A stretch of 64,000 nucleotides of DNA, taken from positions 24,883,016 to 24,947,015 of the forward strand of contig AP025067.1 in NCBI GenBank assembly GCA_036186865.1. The letters are read 5' to 3'. The first letter of the stretch is position 1; every line of letters begins with the position of its first letter. The stretch comes from Eustoma russellianum (taxonomy: Eukaryota; Streptophyta; Magnoliopsida; Gentianales; Gentianaceae). Shown here piece after piece: positions 45,425 through 57,099 of the stretch. The position numbers and the translations under genes are program-made. The notes under the pieces were generated by a model, which was not told where the DNA came from, made no database searches, and was given only the letters and a program-made list of their open reading frames with translations.

Positions 45425-48400
45425 TCATATTCCTCTCGATGTTCTTAGAACAAACTTACGGTTCAATCCTTTAGTTAAGGGGTCTGCGAGGTTCAACTTG
45501 GTCCTCATATACTCCAAGATGACCATCCCAGAACTAATCAAATCACGAATAATATTGTGCCTCAAACAGATGTGCCAGCTCTTCCCATTATATATCTTAT
45601 TCTTTGCTTGATCGATCGCTGTCTGTGAATCACAATGAATAAACACGGAAGACATAGGTTTAGTCCACAGAGGAATGTCAACAAGTAAATTCCTTAACCA
45701 TTCCGCTTCTGAACATGCAAATTCTAAAGCAACAAATTCTGACTCCATTGTTGATTTAGCCTTACAAGTTTATTTAGAAGATTTCCACGAAATAGCACCA
45801 ACACCCAAAGTAAACACATATCCACTATTGGAGTTTATTTCATCATTATCTGTTACCCAATTGGCATTTCACAAAATAACCTTCTAACACTGTCGGACAA
45901 CCATTAAATATGAGTCGTAAATCCGTAGTTCCTTTTAGATATCTCAATAATCGTTTTAGAGCATCACAATGTTCTTTACTAGGATTATGAATATATCTTG
46001 CTAACCTGTTTACAGAATATGCAATATCCGGCTTGGTGCAATTCATTAGATACGTTACACTACCAATGATTCTAGCATATTCACATTGAGATACACGATC
46101 ATTATTATTCTTCTCTAATCTCACGGACGGATTATATGAAGTGCTAACAAGTTTAACATCAAAGTGACTAAATTTTCTCAGAATCTTTTCAACGTAGTGA
46201 GATTGAGAAAGCATATACCCACCCACATTTCTCTACTAATTTAAGACCAAGTATTAAATCTGCTTTTCCTATATCTTTTATTTCAAAGACAGTGGACAAG
46301 AATGATTTAGTACCATTTACAACTTCAATGTTTGTTTCAAAGATTAACAAATTATCCATATATAATCAAACAATCACACCATTAAGATTTTCAAACTTGC
46401 TATAAATGCATCTATAACTTTCATTTACATCATGTTCACTAGCCAACATTGGCATTGCCAAACTTCTCATGCCATTGTTTGGGAGCTTGTTTTAAACTAT
46501 ACAAAGATTTCTTCAATCTACATACTTTATTTTCTTCACCCTTGGCAATCATTCCTTCTGGTTGTTTCATATAAATTTCTTCTTCTAAATCTCCATTTAA
46601 AAATGTTGTTTAACATCCACTTGATGTATAAATAATTTATAAATGGAGGTTTATGCTACTAGCACCCTAAATAGATGTTATTCTAGCAACTGGTGAATAT
46701 GTGTCAAAGAAATCTATTCGTTCTTGTTGTGTGAAATCTTTAGCAACAAGCTTAGCTTTAAACTTATCAATTGTTCCATCTGCCTTTAGTTTCTTTCTAA
46801 ATACCTATTTACAATTGGTAGGTTTACAACCTCTAGGCAAGTCTACAAGTTCCCAAGTATTATTACTAAGTACGGAATCAAGTTCACTATTAATTGCTTC
46901 TTTCTAAAATTTTGAATCTATAGACTTTACAGCTTCTTGATACATCTTCGAATCGTTTTCCATAATAAAAACAATAGCAAAATCATCTCCGGATGATTTT
47001 TCTACTCTTTTTCTTTTACTTCTTCTAGGTGAACTGTTATCACTATTCACAACCTTACTAGACTCACCTTTTTCATATCCCGAATTTACTATTACTTCTT
47101 TCTTCATAGGAAAAATATGCTCAAAAAACACAGCATTCTTAGACTCAATAATGGAACCATTATCTATTGGCAAGAATATATAAGCGACAGTATTTTGAGC
47201 ATAACCTATGAAAATACAATCATTAGTTTTAGAACCTATTTTACTCCTTTTGAAATCTGGAATTCCAACCTTGGCTAAACACCCCCACACCTTGAAGTAA
47301 TCCAAGTTAGGTGCATAGCCTTTCCAAAGCTCATGAGTTTTATGACTCTTCTTATGTGGAATTCCTATTTAAAATGAGACATGCTGATAAAATTGCTTCT
47401 CCCCATATATTGTTAGGCAAACTGGAACTTATAAGACTAGCATTCATTGTATGCTTAAGAGTTCTATTTTTCCTTTTAGCAACTCCGTTAGATTGAGGGG
47501 TGTAGTTGGCGTGAATTCATGAATGATCCCATTATCTTCACAAAATTTTATAACGACAATATACTGTACTCACCACCTCTATCTGTCCTTAACCTTTTGA
47601 TCTTTCTATTCAATTAATTTTCAACTTCATTTTTATACCTGATGAATAGGCCTTCAGATTCATCTTTATGAGCCAACAAAAAAACTCTAGTGTATCTAGA
47701 AAAATCGGCGATAAATATAATATAGTATTTCTTGCCACCTTTACTTGTATAAGCTTTAAAATCTCCTAAGTCACTATGAATAAGTTCCAATTTATCTGTA
47801 ACTCTTTAAACAGATTTAAACATCTTTTTATGGTGCTTAGCTTCCACACAGAATTCACATTTATCAAAGTCATCATTACTTACATAAGATATCAAGTTGA
47901 TAAACTTTAACCTTTTTAAAGCAACCTTATTAACATGTCCTAGTCTTGCATGCCAAACATTAAGAGAATCAACAATATACACAAAACTAGATGGATTTTT
48001 ATTATTGATCACATACGGCATCAAGAACAAGTAGACCCCTGAAGCAAAAACCCTTCCCTAACAAATTTTCCGATTTTAGAAAGTACAAGCTTATCAGATT
48101 CAAGAACAAGTTTGATATTAGTCTTGTTTAGTAGCACTCCAAAAATCAAGTTCCTACGCACAACAGGTACATGCAGCACGTTTTTTAATTCTAGTCTTTT
48201 GTCCGAAGTCAACTTGAAAAGCACCTTTCCCTTTCTAAGAACTTAGATTCTATGTGCATCTCCCAAGAAGACTTGTTCACTATCACCTATTTCTTGATAA
48301 TCAAAAAATAGATGCTTACTGGTAGCAATGTGCTTGGTAGCTCCTATGTCTACCACCTATTCTGTAGTGCCACTAACAAGGTTTACCCCAGATAAGACGA

Positions 48401-49285
48401 CCACAACAATGATCTTTCATCCTCCGTTGTATTTTCCACGAGATGCGCTTGATTACTGGTTTGACATTTCCGCTGGTTGCATTTGGCTGCTCGATTACCA
48501 TACTCTCCACAGACCTAGTAAGCTCCTTTAAGTTTCTTATGTTCTTGTCCCTGAACAATGTTCTTATCTTTGCTATTGTTTCGAGTCTTTTGCCGTTTGG
48601 ATTTGTGCTCCAACACATTGGCCTGAGAACCTCCTTCATTATTTTCTTTGTTATCCAGCCTATTGTTTTCTTCAATACGAATATGTTTGATGACTCCATC
48701 CATGGTTAATCTAGCATCATCATGCTTCCCTCTTTTCTTGTATTTGTTCCAAGAAGATGGAAGCTTCTCTAACAATGAGGCCGCTGGAAAGTTTTCATCA
48801 ATCTTGATGCCCTCTTGTTCCACATTATTCACCAATTATTGATATTAATGAATCAAATCATTAATTGGTATGTGATCCACCATTTGAAATTTCAGATTTT
48901 CGCAGACCACATACTTTCTTTTACCGACATCTTCAGAACTATATTTGTTCTGAAGTTTTATCCATATCTCCTTTGCTAACGAGAATTTGACATAAATACC
49001 AAACAGAGAATTTGAGAGGAAGTGCAAGATATGCCCTCTACAATTTGTATTGTCAGCCGCATATTTGACACCTTCTGTTTTATCTGTTGGTTTGTCTTTA
49101 GTCAGAACATAGGAAACATAGATCATCTCAAAAAAGAAAAGCACTTTGGCTGCCCAGCGTTTGAAAAATTTGCCATCAAATGGCTCCATCTTAGACATGT
49201 CAGGAATATGTGCTTGTCTAGTTGCCATATTCAACAAAATTGCTTTAAGAATGTTGGAATAAATAGAAGGAATATTGACAACCAA
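45425..49285 (-). pseudogene. Copia 3 gag-pol remnant
   Basis: In element order: gag starting MATRQAHIPDMSKMEPFDGK (49228) with FFKRWAAKVLFFFEMIYVSY and LAKEIWIKLQNKYSSEDV (to 48845). Then NFPAASLLEKLPSSWNKYKK (48835-48515) and a zinc-knuckle trace CGEYGNRAAKC (about 48490). Protease-like VVDIGATKHI follows, then GAG-pre-integrase SLNVWHARLGHVNKVALKRL and CEFCVEAKHHKK (48030-47806). The integrase C-terminal part is KVWGCLAKVGIPDFKRSKIG and IFIGYAQNTVAYIF (47305-46904); the late RT part is ARIIGSVTYLMNCTKPDIAY (46226-45846); RNase H is SEFVALEFACSEAEWLRNLL and TKLNLADPLTKGL (45748-45425). Stops and frameshifts throughout; not functional. Confidence 0.82.
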
Positions 49286-50082
49286 AGAATAAAAATCGGT
49301 CGAGACGTGACTAAATGGTCACTATCCTTAAAGCAATTTTGTCTCTACCGGCTAGCAAGGTAGTCTTCAAGCAAATGCTTCCTAGGATATATCGGTTGCA
49401 CCCTTTCTTTTGCTCTAAGAGAGAGAGTTTGAACGTGCTAATAGAAGAGATTGATAGTGGAGAAAGAAGAAGAGAAAGTTAGAGGAAGAACAGTGCTGAA
49501 ATTTCAGAATTTTGCAAAAGTTCTTGTATATAATTTAAGATAGCAAGGCCTACTATTTATAAGTCTTGAGTTGTGTAAATACCACTTTGAAAACACATTT
49601 TAGCAGATTAATTGACCTTCACTTCACTTGCATAACGTTCATATATGAAGGGAGATGGTTCTTGGATCAAAAGTTGCAATTCAAAGTGAAAAGTCTTGTC
49701 TGTTGGCACATCGATGTCCACATTGATCGAACGATGTCATCGATTGATGTTGGACAAAGATCTCTAACTTTGCACCCTGTCAACTTTGATCGATCGATGC
49801 ATCGATCGATGTCACATCAATTGATCCATGTGATCAATATATGTTGGACAGAGAGCTCCAACTTTGCATGTATACATCGATCGATCGATGTGATCGACCT
49901 ATGTCCAACAGAACATTCAACTTCATTTTAGCTTTCACTTGGTTTGATCCAGCTTACACATGGATCGATCCAAGTGATTTCTTACAAGTTCAAAGTGTTC
50001 AAATCACCTTACAATTCCCCAAACAACATCTTACATGTTTTTATGTAAGTTTGGAGAAAATTTTAAAGTACTTTATAGTTAT
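49252..50082 (-). repeat. Copia 3, 5' LTR (minimum extent)
   Basis: Same order of blocks as the 3' LTR, including palindromes GATCGATCGATG at 49710-49970. Similarity stops at about 50082. Confidence 0.7.
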
Positions 50083-50576
50083 TGTTTGAACATTACAGGT
50101 CAGCAATTGATGATAAGATTCGAGTGTTGAAAGTGTCTACTGTGTGCTTGGTCTTTGTTTAATAAACTATAAGTTTATAATCAACAGTCTATGAATTATA
50201 AGAAATTCCCAAGGAGCTTTTGTGCATGTTTTCATTAGGAATGCAGATGAAAGATACAGAGATTCAATTGTGGAAGCCAAGAGGGTAAAAAAGGTGGTTT
50301 AGATGTATTGTAATATATCAGACATGTGTAGCTATTCTTAGTATAGGCTCCATCTTTACTATGTATTCTACAACCCCTTTGACTTTATGAAATTTTTTGT
50401 GGTATAACAATTCACATTTTGTTTATGTATCATTTGACTTCGTGTGATGAAGTAAGAGTTGAAGAGGAAGAAAGAGCAGGAAAAGAGGAGTATTATGGAA
50501 AAACCTACTGTAGTGATTGCGTAGATAAATTGGGCAACTTAGGGGAAACCCTACAGTGTTGATCGCATAGATGATC
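50083..50576. other. unassigned spacer
   Basis: AT-rich sequence between Copia 3 and SINE-like copy 4. No feature recognised; a GAAGAGGAAGAAAGAGCAGG purine run lies at about 50461-50480. Confidence 0.45.
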
Positions 50577-50722
50577 ATGATAGAATGAAGGAAAATGACT
50601 CACTAAATTCACTGCGTTTCTTATATTGTGAAGTAGTAGTTGATCGACACATCTTGACGCAATTTTCATTATAGGTTATCGAAAAACAACCTCTGTGTGA
50701 TTCCAACACATGAGTATGGTTG
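50577..50722 (+). mobile_element. SINE-like repeat, copy 4, truncated by a Copia insertion
   Basis: Matches the central part of the same 256-bp family (ACTCACTAAATT, CGTTTCTTATATTGTGAAGT, TTGATCGACAC, ATTTTCATTATAGG). It breaks off at GAGTATGGTTG exactly where the SIRE-like LTR begins at 50723. Its Angio-domain 3' end is not found after that Copia element, whose own 3' end has been lost. Confidence 0.65.
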
Positions 50723-52190
50723 TGTTAGAATATGTTAAGTTTTGATAATTTACACAAATGATACTTGGAACGCTAGATACAGCGCCTCATGTGAAGTGTT
50801 TAGAAACCAGAACACTTCGAACGCATGCATAAGGCGCTTGACATGAAGTGGCTTGAGAACAGAACACTTCAAACGCCTAGATAAGGCGCTTCATGTGAAG
50901 TATTTGAAAACCAGAACACTTCGAATGGCTAGATAAGGCGCATCATGTGTCAAGCTGTGTAACATCACACTTTGAACGCCTAAACAGGTGCTTCATGTGT
51001 GTTACAAAGTCAAATGGACAGCATCCCCCCAAAATGGGCACGAATATCAAGTTACTTTTGACAAAACTCAAAATTACTTTGAACAAGTATGAAGACTGAG
51101 ATCAGGCGCTTTATGTGACTTCGAACAAGTTCTATTGCCCACAACAGGCGCTTCATGTGACATTGAACAAGTGTTCCTTATTCACTCAAGACGCTTCATG
51201 TCACATTGAACGCCAGTTCAAACACACATTAGGCGCTCCATGTTACATTGAACACCTGTTCATAAAACACATAAGGCGCTTCATGTGACTCAACGTTACA
51301 AATGTTTTATGCTGCACTTTCTTATGATTACTTGACATTTGTACCCTCCCTTTTAGTGAAACATCACAGGTTCCACTCCCACTTTGGAGAATGCCCTCTT
51401 TCCTCATTGAGCTTTCAAGAAGAAGCTTCCTCAAGAAGATTTTATTCATCCAAGAGAAGTTCTTCATGGAAGAAGACGTGTCATCTCAAGAGACAAAAGT
51501 TCTCTTTCTCTCCTGCAAGGTTGACAACGTCTAGGAGCTAATTAAAAGAGAAGTTTTCATCATTTTTCAATTCAACTTTCTACCAACAAGCTCTCAAGTT
51601 TCTCTCAAGCTTTTGTTCTCAAAATAGTTGTATCATTATATATTTTACTTTATTTGTGAGAGTTGTAATTGTAAAGAAGAAGAGTCTTCTTCTTGAGTGA
51701 AGATTGTGAGGAGCCAAGTGTAGATCGTTGATCAAGAAGCAAGGGTGCTTCTTGTTTGAAGAGATCCAGACCTTGGAGGGTTAGTTGATGGTATTGTGGT
51801 GCACCATACTCCCGACAAGTATTCTTTGAGGAGCAAAGAATTTCTTTGGAGGCTAGACTTCAAGGGATTGGTATTTCTTGGTTTTGGTCTAGGCGTTTGT
51901 CCTAGTTTCTTACTTTGTAAGTTTTTCTTTGATTGTTGTTTCCCCCAAAAGCAATAACAATTCCCATTCAAAATCCTTCTTGTAAAAAACAAAGAAGGTA
52001 GAGAGGAAAGTCATTTGACTTGAACCTCTATATATCTCGTGTTCTTTACGCTTCTGCAAGTTTATTTATTTTTCAAAGAACACATCCAAGTATAAATTTG
52101 TTCTCACCATCGGAAAATATCTAAAAAATATCCATACTTGGTGAACACACTATTCAACCCCCCTTCTAGTGTGTTATAAGGGACCTAACA
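50723..52190 (+). repeat. Copia 4, 5' LTR with internal minisatellite
   Basis: The first 600 bp carry a degenerate tandem array (about 50780-51300) built on GGCGCTTCATGTGA, alternating with AACACTTCGAACGC. The element promoter presumably lies downstream, but no clear TATA box could be fixed. The LTR ends CAACCCCCCTTCTAGTGTG...CCTAACA. Confidence 0.85.
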
Positions 52191-52252
52191 ATTGGTATCA
52201 GAGCAAAATCTTGAGTGTTTGAGTTCAAATAGTAATATTGATCTTTTGAAGT

Positions 52253-53410
52253 ATGGATCCCTTTAGTTTGGAAGATGCAAGTTCTCCAAGTGGTGACGCT
52301 TCTAGAAGAAGACAAGAGTCACTACTCCCTTGTATCTCAAGTGTACATGTCAAAGTACCTACGTTTGACTCTCTAAACTATCCTTTATGGAAATCAAATA
52401 TGGAAACATACCTTCGTTCTTGTGGATATCATATATGGAGAAAGGTGTCAAAAGGTTCCACCATTCCTTTTGATGTTGATGATCCTACTCCGGAAGAGGA
52501 GTTACAATTCGCCATAAATAGCAAAGCTATTGCTATTTTGAATAGCTCTCTATCAGCAAATGAGAGAGCTCAAATACAAGGTGTCCAATCCGCACATGAA
52601 GCTTGGACAAAGTTGAAGATGATCCATGAGGGAAAATCTCAAGTAAGGAAGGCAAAAAGGAGACAACTTATAAAACAATTCTACAATTTCAATGTCCCTA
52701 AAGGTGAAAAGATCGCAGAGTCTATCTAACAGTTCAACAAGCTTGTCAACCTACTCACGGTGGTTGGAAAGAAAATAAAGCAAAAGGATCTCAACCATTG
52801 CTTCCTAAATAGTTTAGGAAGAGAATGGAACGCAAAGGTAACGGCCATTGAAGAGTCAAAGAATCTTGAAACTATCACTTTAGATGAGCTTTATTGTAAT
52901 CTCATCACTTATGAGATTCACCTTGAAGCTCAATAAAAGAATGATCCGATAAGAAGTTCGTCGAAGGCTCTTGCATGCGAATCGGAGGAATCGGACGATG
53001 AAGTTGGACTTCTCGTTCGAAGGTTTAGAAGATTTGCAAGGAAAAATAAAGATGAAGCCAAGAGGTTCATCAAAGAAAAGTTCTCCAAGGATAAAGAGAA
53101 AGTGAAGGACCAAGAAAATAAATGCTATAAATGAGAAAAATTTGGTCACTTCATAAAGGATTGCCGGGTGAAGGATCCGCACCCAAAAGACAAGAAAGAC
53201 ATCTACCGAAGGAAGAAGACTTTACAAGCGGAAGTAGCCCATTGAGAGAGTCTCTTATCCAGGTCTGAGAGCGACAACGATAACAACGAGAATCTAGCTC
53301 TCACGGGAGTCATCAACGGTGATCTCGACAAGGAGTTCTATTCTCTTATGGCCACCGAAGATGACATAGAGGTGTGCACGAAACCCTCGCATTATAGATC
53401 ACAAGATGAA
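52253..53410 (+). pseudogene. Copia 4 gag
   Basis: Starts MDPFSLEDASSPSGDASRRR at 52253, 62 bp after the LTR. Then come VPTFDSLNYPLWKSNMETYL, LNSSLSANERAQIQGVQSAH, EAWTKLKMIHEGKSQVRKAK and QLIKQFYNFNVPKGEKIAES (DUF4219/UBN2-type gag). Stops occur at 52727 (TAA), 52934 (TAA), 53132 (TGA) and 53243 (TGA). The zinc knuckle reads CYK*EKFGHFIKDC: the second Cys codon is the TGA at 53132. A later open part (53410-53877) has a long coiled-coil-like Lys/Glu-rich segment. Confidence 0.85.
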
Positions 53411-53959
53411 TGGATGATTTAGTGCAAGAAAATGATTTTTTAGAAATTAAATATAAACATGTCAAAAAGGATTTCAAAGCATGCATAAATGAATATAATG
53501 ACACGTTAGAAAAGCACATTGCATTAAAACTTGAGCATGACATTTTATTAACCATGCATGTGATTGCACTAGAGGGGAAGCATGATTTGATAAAAGCAAG
53601 CATTTCTCGTAAAACGCTTGAGAACAAGAAAAATTCTCAAAGGGAGAGTGCAAATAAAATTGAGATAGTGAAGGATGCATCTACATTGCGCATGAAGTCT
53701 AAAATCAAACCTAGTGTCATGTATGCATCAAAGAAGGGAAAATTGAATGGACAAGTATCATTTATCATGGAGTCAAAAACCTCCTTGAAGAAGCAAAGGC
53801 ACATGCCTAAGGGTAAGGCAAATTCAACAAAGGTGTCAAAACCTTTAGTTGAATCCGTGCAAACGCCTCTTCCTTGATTTCAAGGAATGTCATCCTTAAA
53901 CGGGAATCACAGAACATGTCCTTACACAAACATGATAAACATTCTTACCCACACAAACA

Positions 53960-55820
53960 TATTCCTACATGTTTTATTGTAATAAAAAGGGTCATGTAGA
54001 AAGAGTTTGTAGGGCTAAGAATGATAATAATCTTGTGTGGGTGCCCAAAGATGAAGTGAAGGTAACTAACCTTCAAGGACATAAAACAAAAAGGGTACCA
54101 ATATCATATGGTTCTTTTGTAGGCCCTAGGTTTAAATGGAGAAAGCAAGGACAAGAAGGTCAAATGGGTCATGGGCAGTGGGTGTTCCAACCATATGACG
54201 TGAGACAAAAGGCTATTCCATATACTCACTATGCAAGATGGAGGATTTGTCTACTTTGGAGGTAGCAAATGCCAAATCAAAGGACATGGTATTGTTGGTA
54301 AGGATTCCTTCTCTCTTAGTGATGTTCTATATGTTAGTGGGCTAAAATTTAACTTGATAAGTGTCATTCAATTATGTGATGCTAATTATGAGGTTACATT
54401 TTTGAAAACAAAGTGCATTTCTGAGAAAGGATAGTTTTATTCTGTTTGAAGCTTTGAGATTCACAAACATTTACAAACTTAGCATCAACGATTTGGTTTT
54501 ACAAAATATATCTTTCCTAGTTGCAAAGAACGACTTGACACAACTATGGCATAGACGTCTCGGACACGTATGTTTCAAAACATTTAAATTTATTTGTGAA
54601 ACCAAAAAGGTCCGAGGCCTTCCAAAAATGAGTTTTGAAAACCAAGACTTATGCGACACTTGTCAAAAGACAAAGCTTGTGAAAACAAGCTTTAAACCAA
54701 AAACAAATATATCCACCTCCAAACCCCTACAATTACTACATATGGACTTGTATGGGGATGTTGGAACAAAAAGTTTGGGTGGTAAACATTATATCTTCGT
54801 GGTAGTAGATGACTATACTCGTTATACATAGGTGATGTTTCTTGCAAAGAAAAATGATGCATATAGTGAGTTCATTAATTTGAGTAGACGACTGGAAAAT
54901 CACATGGGTGACACAATTAAAACCATATAAAGTGATCGTGGTGGTGAGTTTGATGGAGAGTTTGAAAGGTTTTGTGAATCCAAAGGATACACTCATAACC
55001 TTTCGGCTCCTAGAACTCCATAACAAAATGGTGTAGCTGAACAAAGGAATAGAACCCTACAAGGAATTTGTAGGGCAATGTTAAATGAGTTCGGTTTTCC
55101 CAAGTATTTTTAGGCCGAAGCGGTAAATGCTGCTTGTCATATGATCAATCATGTATATTTGAGACCTTACCTAAATGTGACACCTTATGAGCTTTGGAAT
55201 GGTAAAGTTCCCAATATTTGTGTAAGTGTTTCATACTTAACCCTAATGACACTTTGGACAAACTTGACCTCAAAGCGGATGAAGGTATCTTTTTAGGTTA
55301 TGCCTCAAATAGTAAAGCATTTCATGTTTTCAACAAAAGGAGTCAAAATGTGGAAGAATCAATCTATGTTAAGTTTAATGAGTCACTTAATGACGAACCT
55401 AAACTTAATGAAGATTGTGAAGAAAATGAAGTTGATGCTCCTCAAGAAGAAATTCTAAATAACCTTCCAATGGTTGCTCATCAACAAGAAATTGTTGATA
55501 AGTCTCCAAATAGAAATATCTTCATTGACTTAAGCGTAGAACCTATTGAAGGTACTTCTCCACCAAGTGTTAATGAACTTAGTGAGTCAAATAGAAATAT
55601 TTCTCATACTCATCCTGTTGATACACAAAATGTTGAAAATGCATCTCATATTCTGGAAAATGATGATCATTTAAATCGTGATGATTTGTCTCTTCTGAAA
55701 ATTGATCATGAAGAAGTTGAAGGAGATGTCTCCAACCTTCCTAGATCATTCAAGCATAAAAGCTCTCACCCACACGAGTTGGTCATAGGTGATTTAAATA
55801 GAGATATCACTACTTGAAGG
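53960..55820 (+). pseudogene. Copia 4 second zinc knuckle, protease region and integrase
   Basis: FYCNKKGHVERVCR (about 53968-54009) is a C-x2-C-like knuckle with one Cys changed. Then a degraded protease stretch, VLYVSGLKFNLISVIQLCDA (about 54325-54384), GAG-pre-integrase TQLWHRRLGHVCFKTFKFIC, CDTCQKTKLVKTSFKP and the integrase start LLHMDLYGDVGTKSLGGKHY, IFVVVDDYTRYT (to 54831). After frame changes: SDRGGEFDGEFERFCESKGY, APRTP*QNGVAEQRNRTLQG (the expected Gln codon is TAA) and MLNEFGFPKYF*AEAVNAAC. 55218-55817 is the acidic linker typical of SIRE-like elements. Multiple stops. Confidence 0.82.
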
Positions 55821-55849
55821 CAATATCGAGAGAACACATTCGTCTCTCT

Positions 55850-57014
55850 CATAGAGCCTAAAAATACTAAGGATGCACTTCTTGATGAAAATTGGATCTT
55901 GGCTATGCAAGAAGAATTAAACTAATTTGAAAGAAGTGATGTTTGGGAGTTAGTTCCCAAACCCCTTGATCATCCCATTATTGGTACGAAATGGGTATTT
56001 TGTAACAAAATGGATGATCAAGAAAATGCCACTAGAAATAAAGCTAGATTAGTTGCTCAAGGATACCGTCGAGAAGAAGGTATTGATTTTGATGAGACAT
56101 TTGCACCCGTAGCACGGCTTGAAGACATTAGAATGTTGTTGGCATATGCTTGTTATAAAGATTTTAAACTTTATCAAATGGATGTTAAATCCGCTTTTTT
56201 GAATGGTGTTATCCAAGAAGAGGTATATGTTGCACAACCTCCTGGGTTTGAATGTAATAACTTACTACATTATGTATTCAAACTTAAAAAGGCTCTTTAT
56301 GGCCTTAAACAAGCTTCAAGTGCTTGGTATAAGAGGTTAAGTACTTTTCTTCTAAATAATGGATTCTCAAGAGGTAAAGTTGGCACCACTCTGTTTATTA
56401 AAGAACAAAGCAAAAATCAATTGATCGTACAAGTATATATTGATGATATTATTTTTGGTGCTGTTAACAATTGTCTTTGTGAGCAATTTGCTTGCTTAAT
56501 GCAAAGTGAATTCGAAATGAGCATGATGGACGAGCTTACTTACTTTCTCGGACTTCAAATCAAGCAAACTCAAGAAGGTGTGTATATTTCTCAAACCAAA
56601 TACACAAAGGATTTGCTCAAAAGTATAATTTTGGTGAAGGAAGACAAGTAAACACTCCAATGAGCACAAGTGTGAAGCTTGACAAAGATGATAAAGGAAA
56701 GCTTGACAAAGATGATAAAACGTATTCTTAGATACCTTAGATGTACTTTGAAATTTGGATTATTTTATCCTAAGGATGCATGTTTTGATTCAAGAGGCTA
56801 TTGTGACTCCGATTATGAAGGGAGTCTAGTTGATAGAAAGAGCACATCCAGGACTTGTCAATTTCTCGGTGATTCTCTTGTCTCTTGGTTCTCTAAGAAA
56901 CAAACTAGTGTAGCTTTTTCTACGTCGGAATCTGAATATGTGTCAGCCATTTCCGGTTGTGCACAATTGCATTGGATGACCAACACATTAAATGATTATA
57001 ACATTCACTTCATT
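55850..57014 (+). pseudogene. Copia 4 RT and partial RNase H
   Basis: RT frame 56010-56651 is intact and includes KARLVAQGYRREEGIDFDET, FAPVARLEDIRMLLAYA, MDVKSAFLNGVIQEEVYVAQ, KKALYGLKQASSAWYKRL and VQVYIDDIIFGA (catalytic YIDD present). After 56651 comes a deletion scar: the segment normally between SVKLDKDDKGK and KRILRYL (the YRGMIGSLLYL...RPDI block) is missing, replaced by a 21-bp repeat (56675-56695, 56699-56719). RNase H continues with GYCDSDYEGSLVDRKSTSRT and FSTSESEYVSAISGCAQLHW, then ends. Confidence 0.88.
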
Positions 57015-57099
57015 AATGGGTTTACAAGAATGAAACAGAAGAATTATTGGGCAAGTTGATTGACACATCATCAATGGGTTTACAAGAATGAAACAGGTC

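Larger units (their letters stand above)
44016..50082 (-). mobile_element. Ty1/Copia retrotransposon 3, degenerate
   Basis: Minus-strand element. The 5' LTR is on the right (49252 to at least 50082) and the 3' LTR on the left (44016 to at least 44806). The two match from TGTTGGA[A/-]AAATAGAAGG to TTTTAAAGTACTTTA. Beyond 44806 the left side continues with sequence missing on the right, so the right LTR is probably truncated or the left one extended. No convincing tRNA primer site follows the 5' LTR. Domains run on the minus strand from gag (49228) to RNase H (45425). Confidence 0.8.
50723..57060 (+). mobile_element. Ty1/Copia retrotransposon 4, SIRE/Maximus-like, 3' truncated
   Basis: The 5' LTR 50723-52190 (1468 bp, TGTTAGAATATG...GGGACCTAACA) is followed by primer site TGGTATCAGAGC (52193-52204). 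Gag, protease, integrase, RT and RNase H follow on the plus strand. A long LTR, a gag with an acidic ESEESDDEVGLLVRRF stretch and the zinc knuckle far downstream are typical of the SIRE/Maximus lineage. RNase H breaks off at about 57014, where sequence of a minus-strand Copia element takes over; the rest of pol and the 3' LTR are missing. It has cut SINE-like copy 4. Confidence 0.88.

Noticed and set aside
48443..48709. Plus-strand ORF with hydrophobic segments
   Set aside because: Shadow of the Copia 3 gag on the minus strand.
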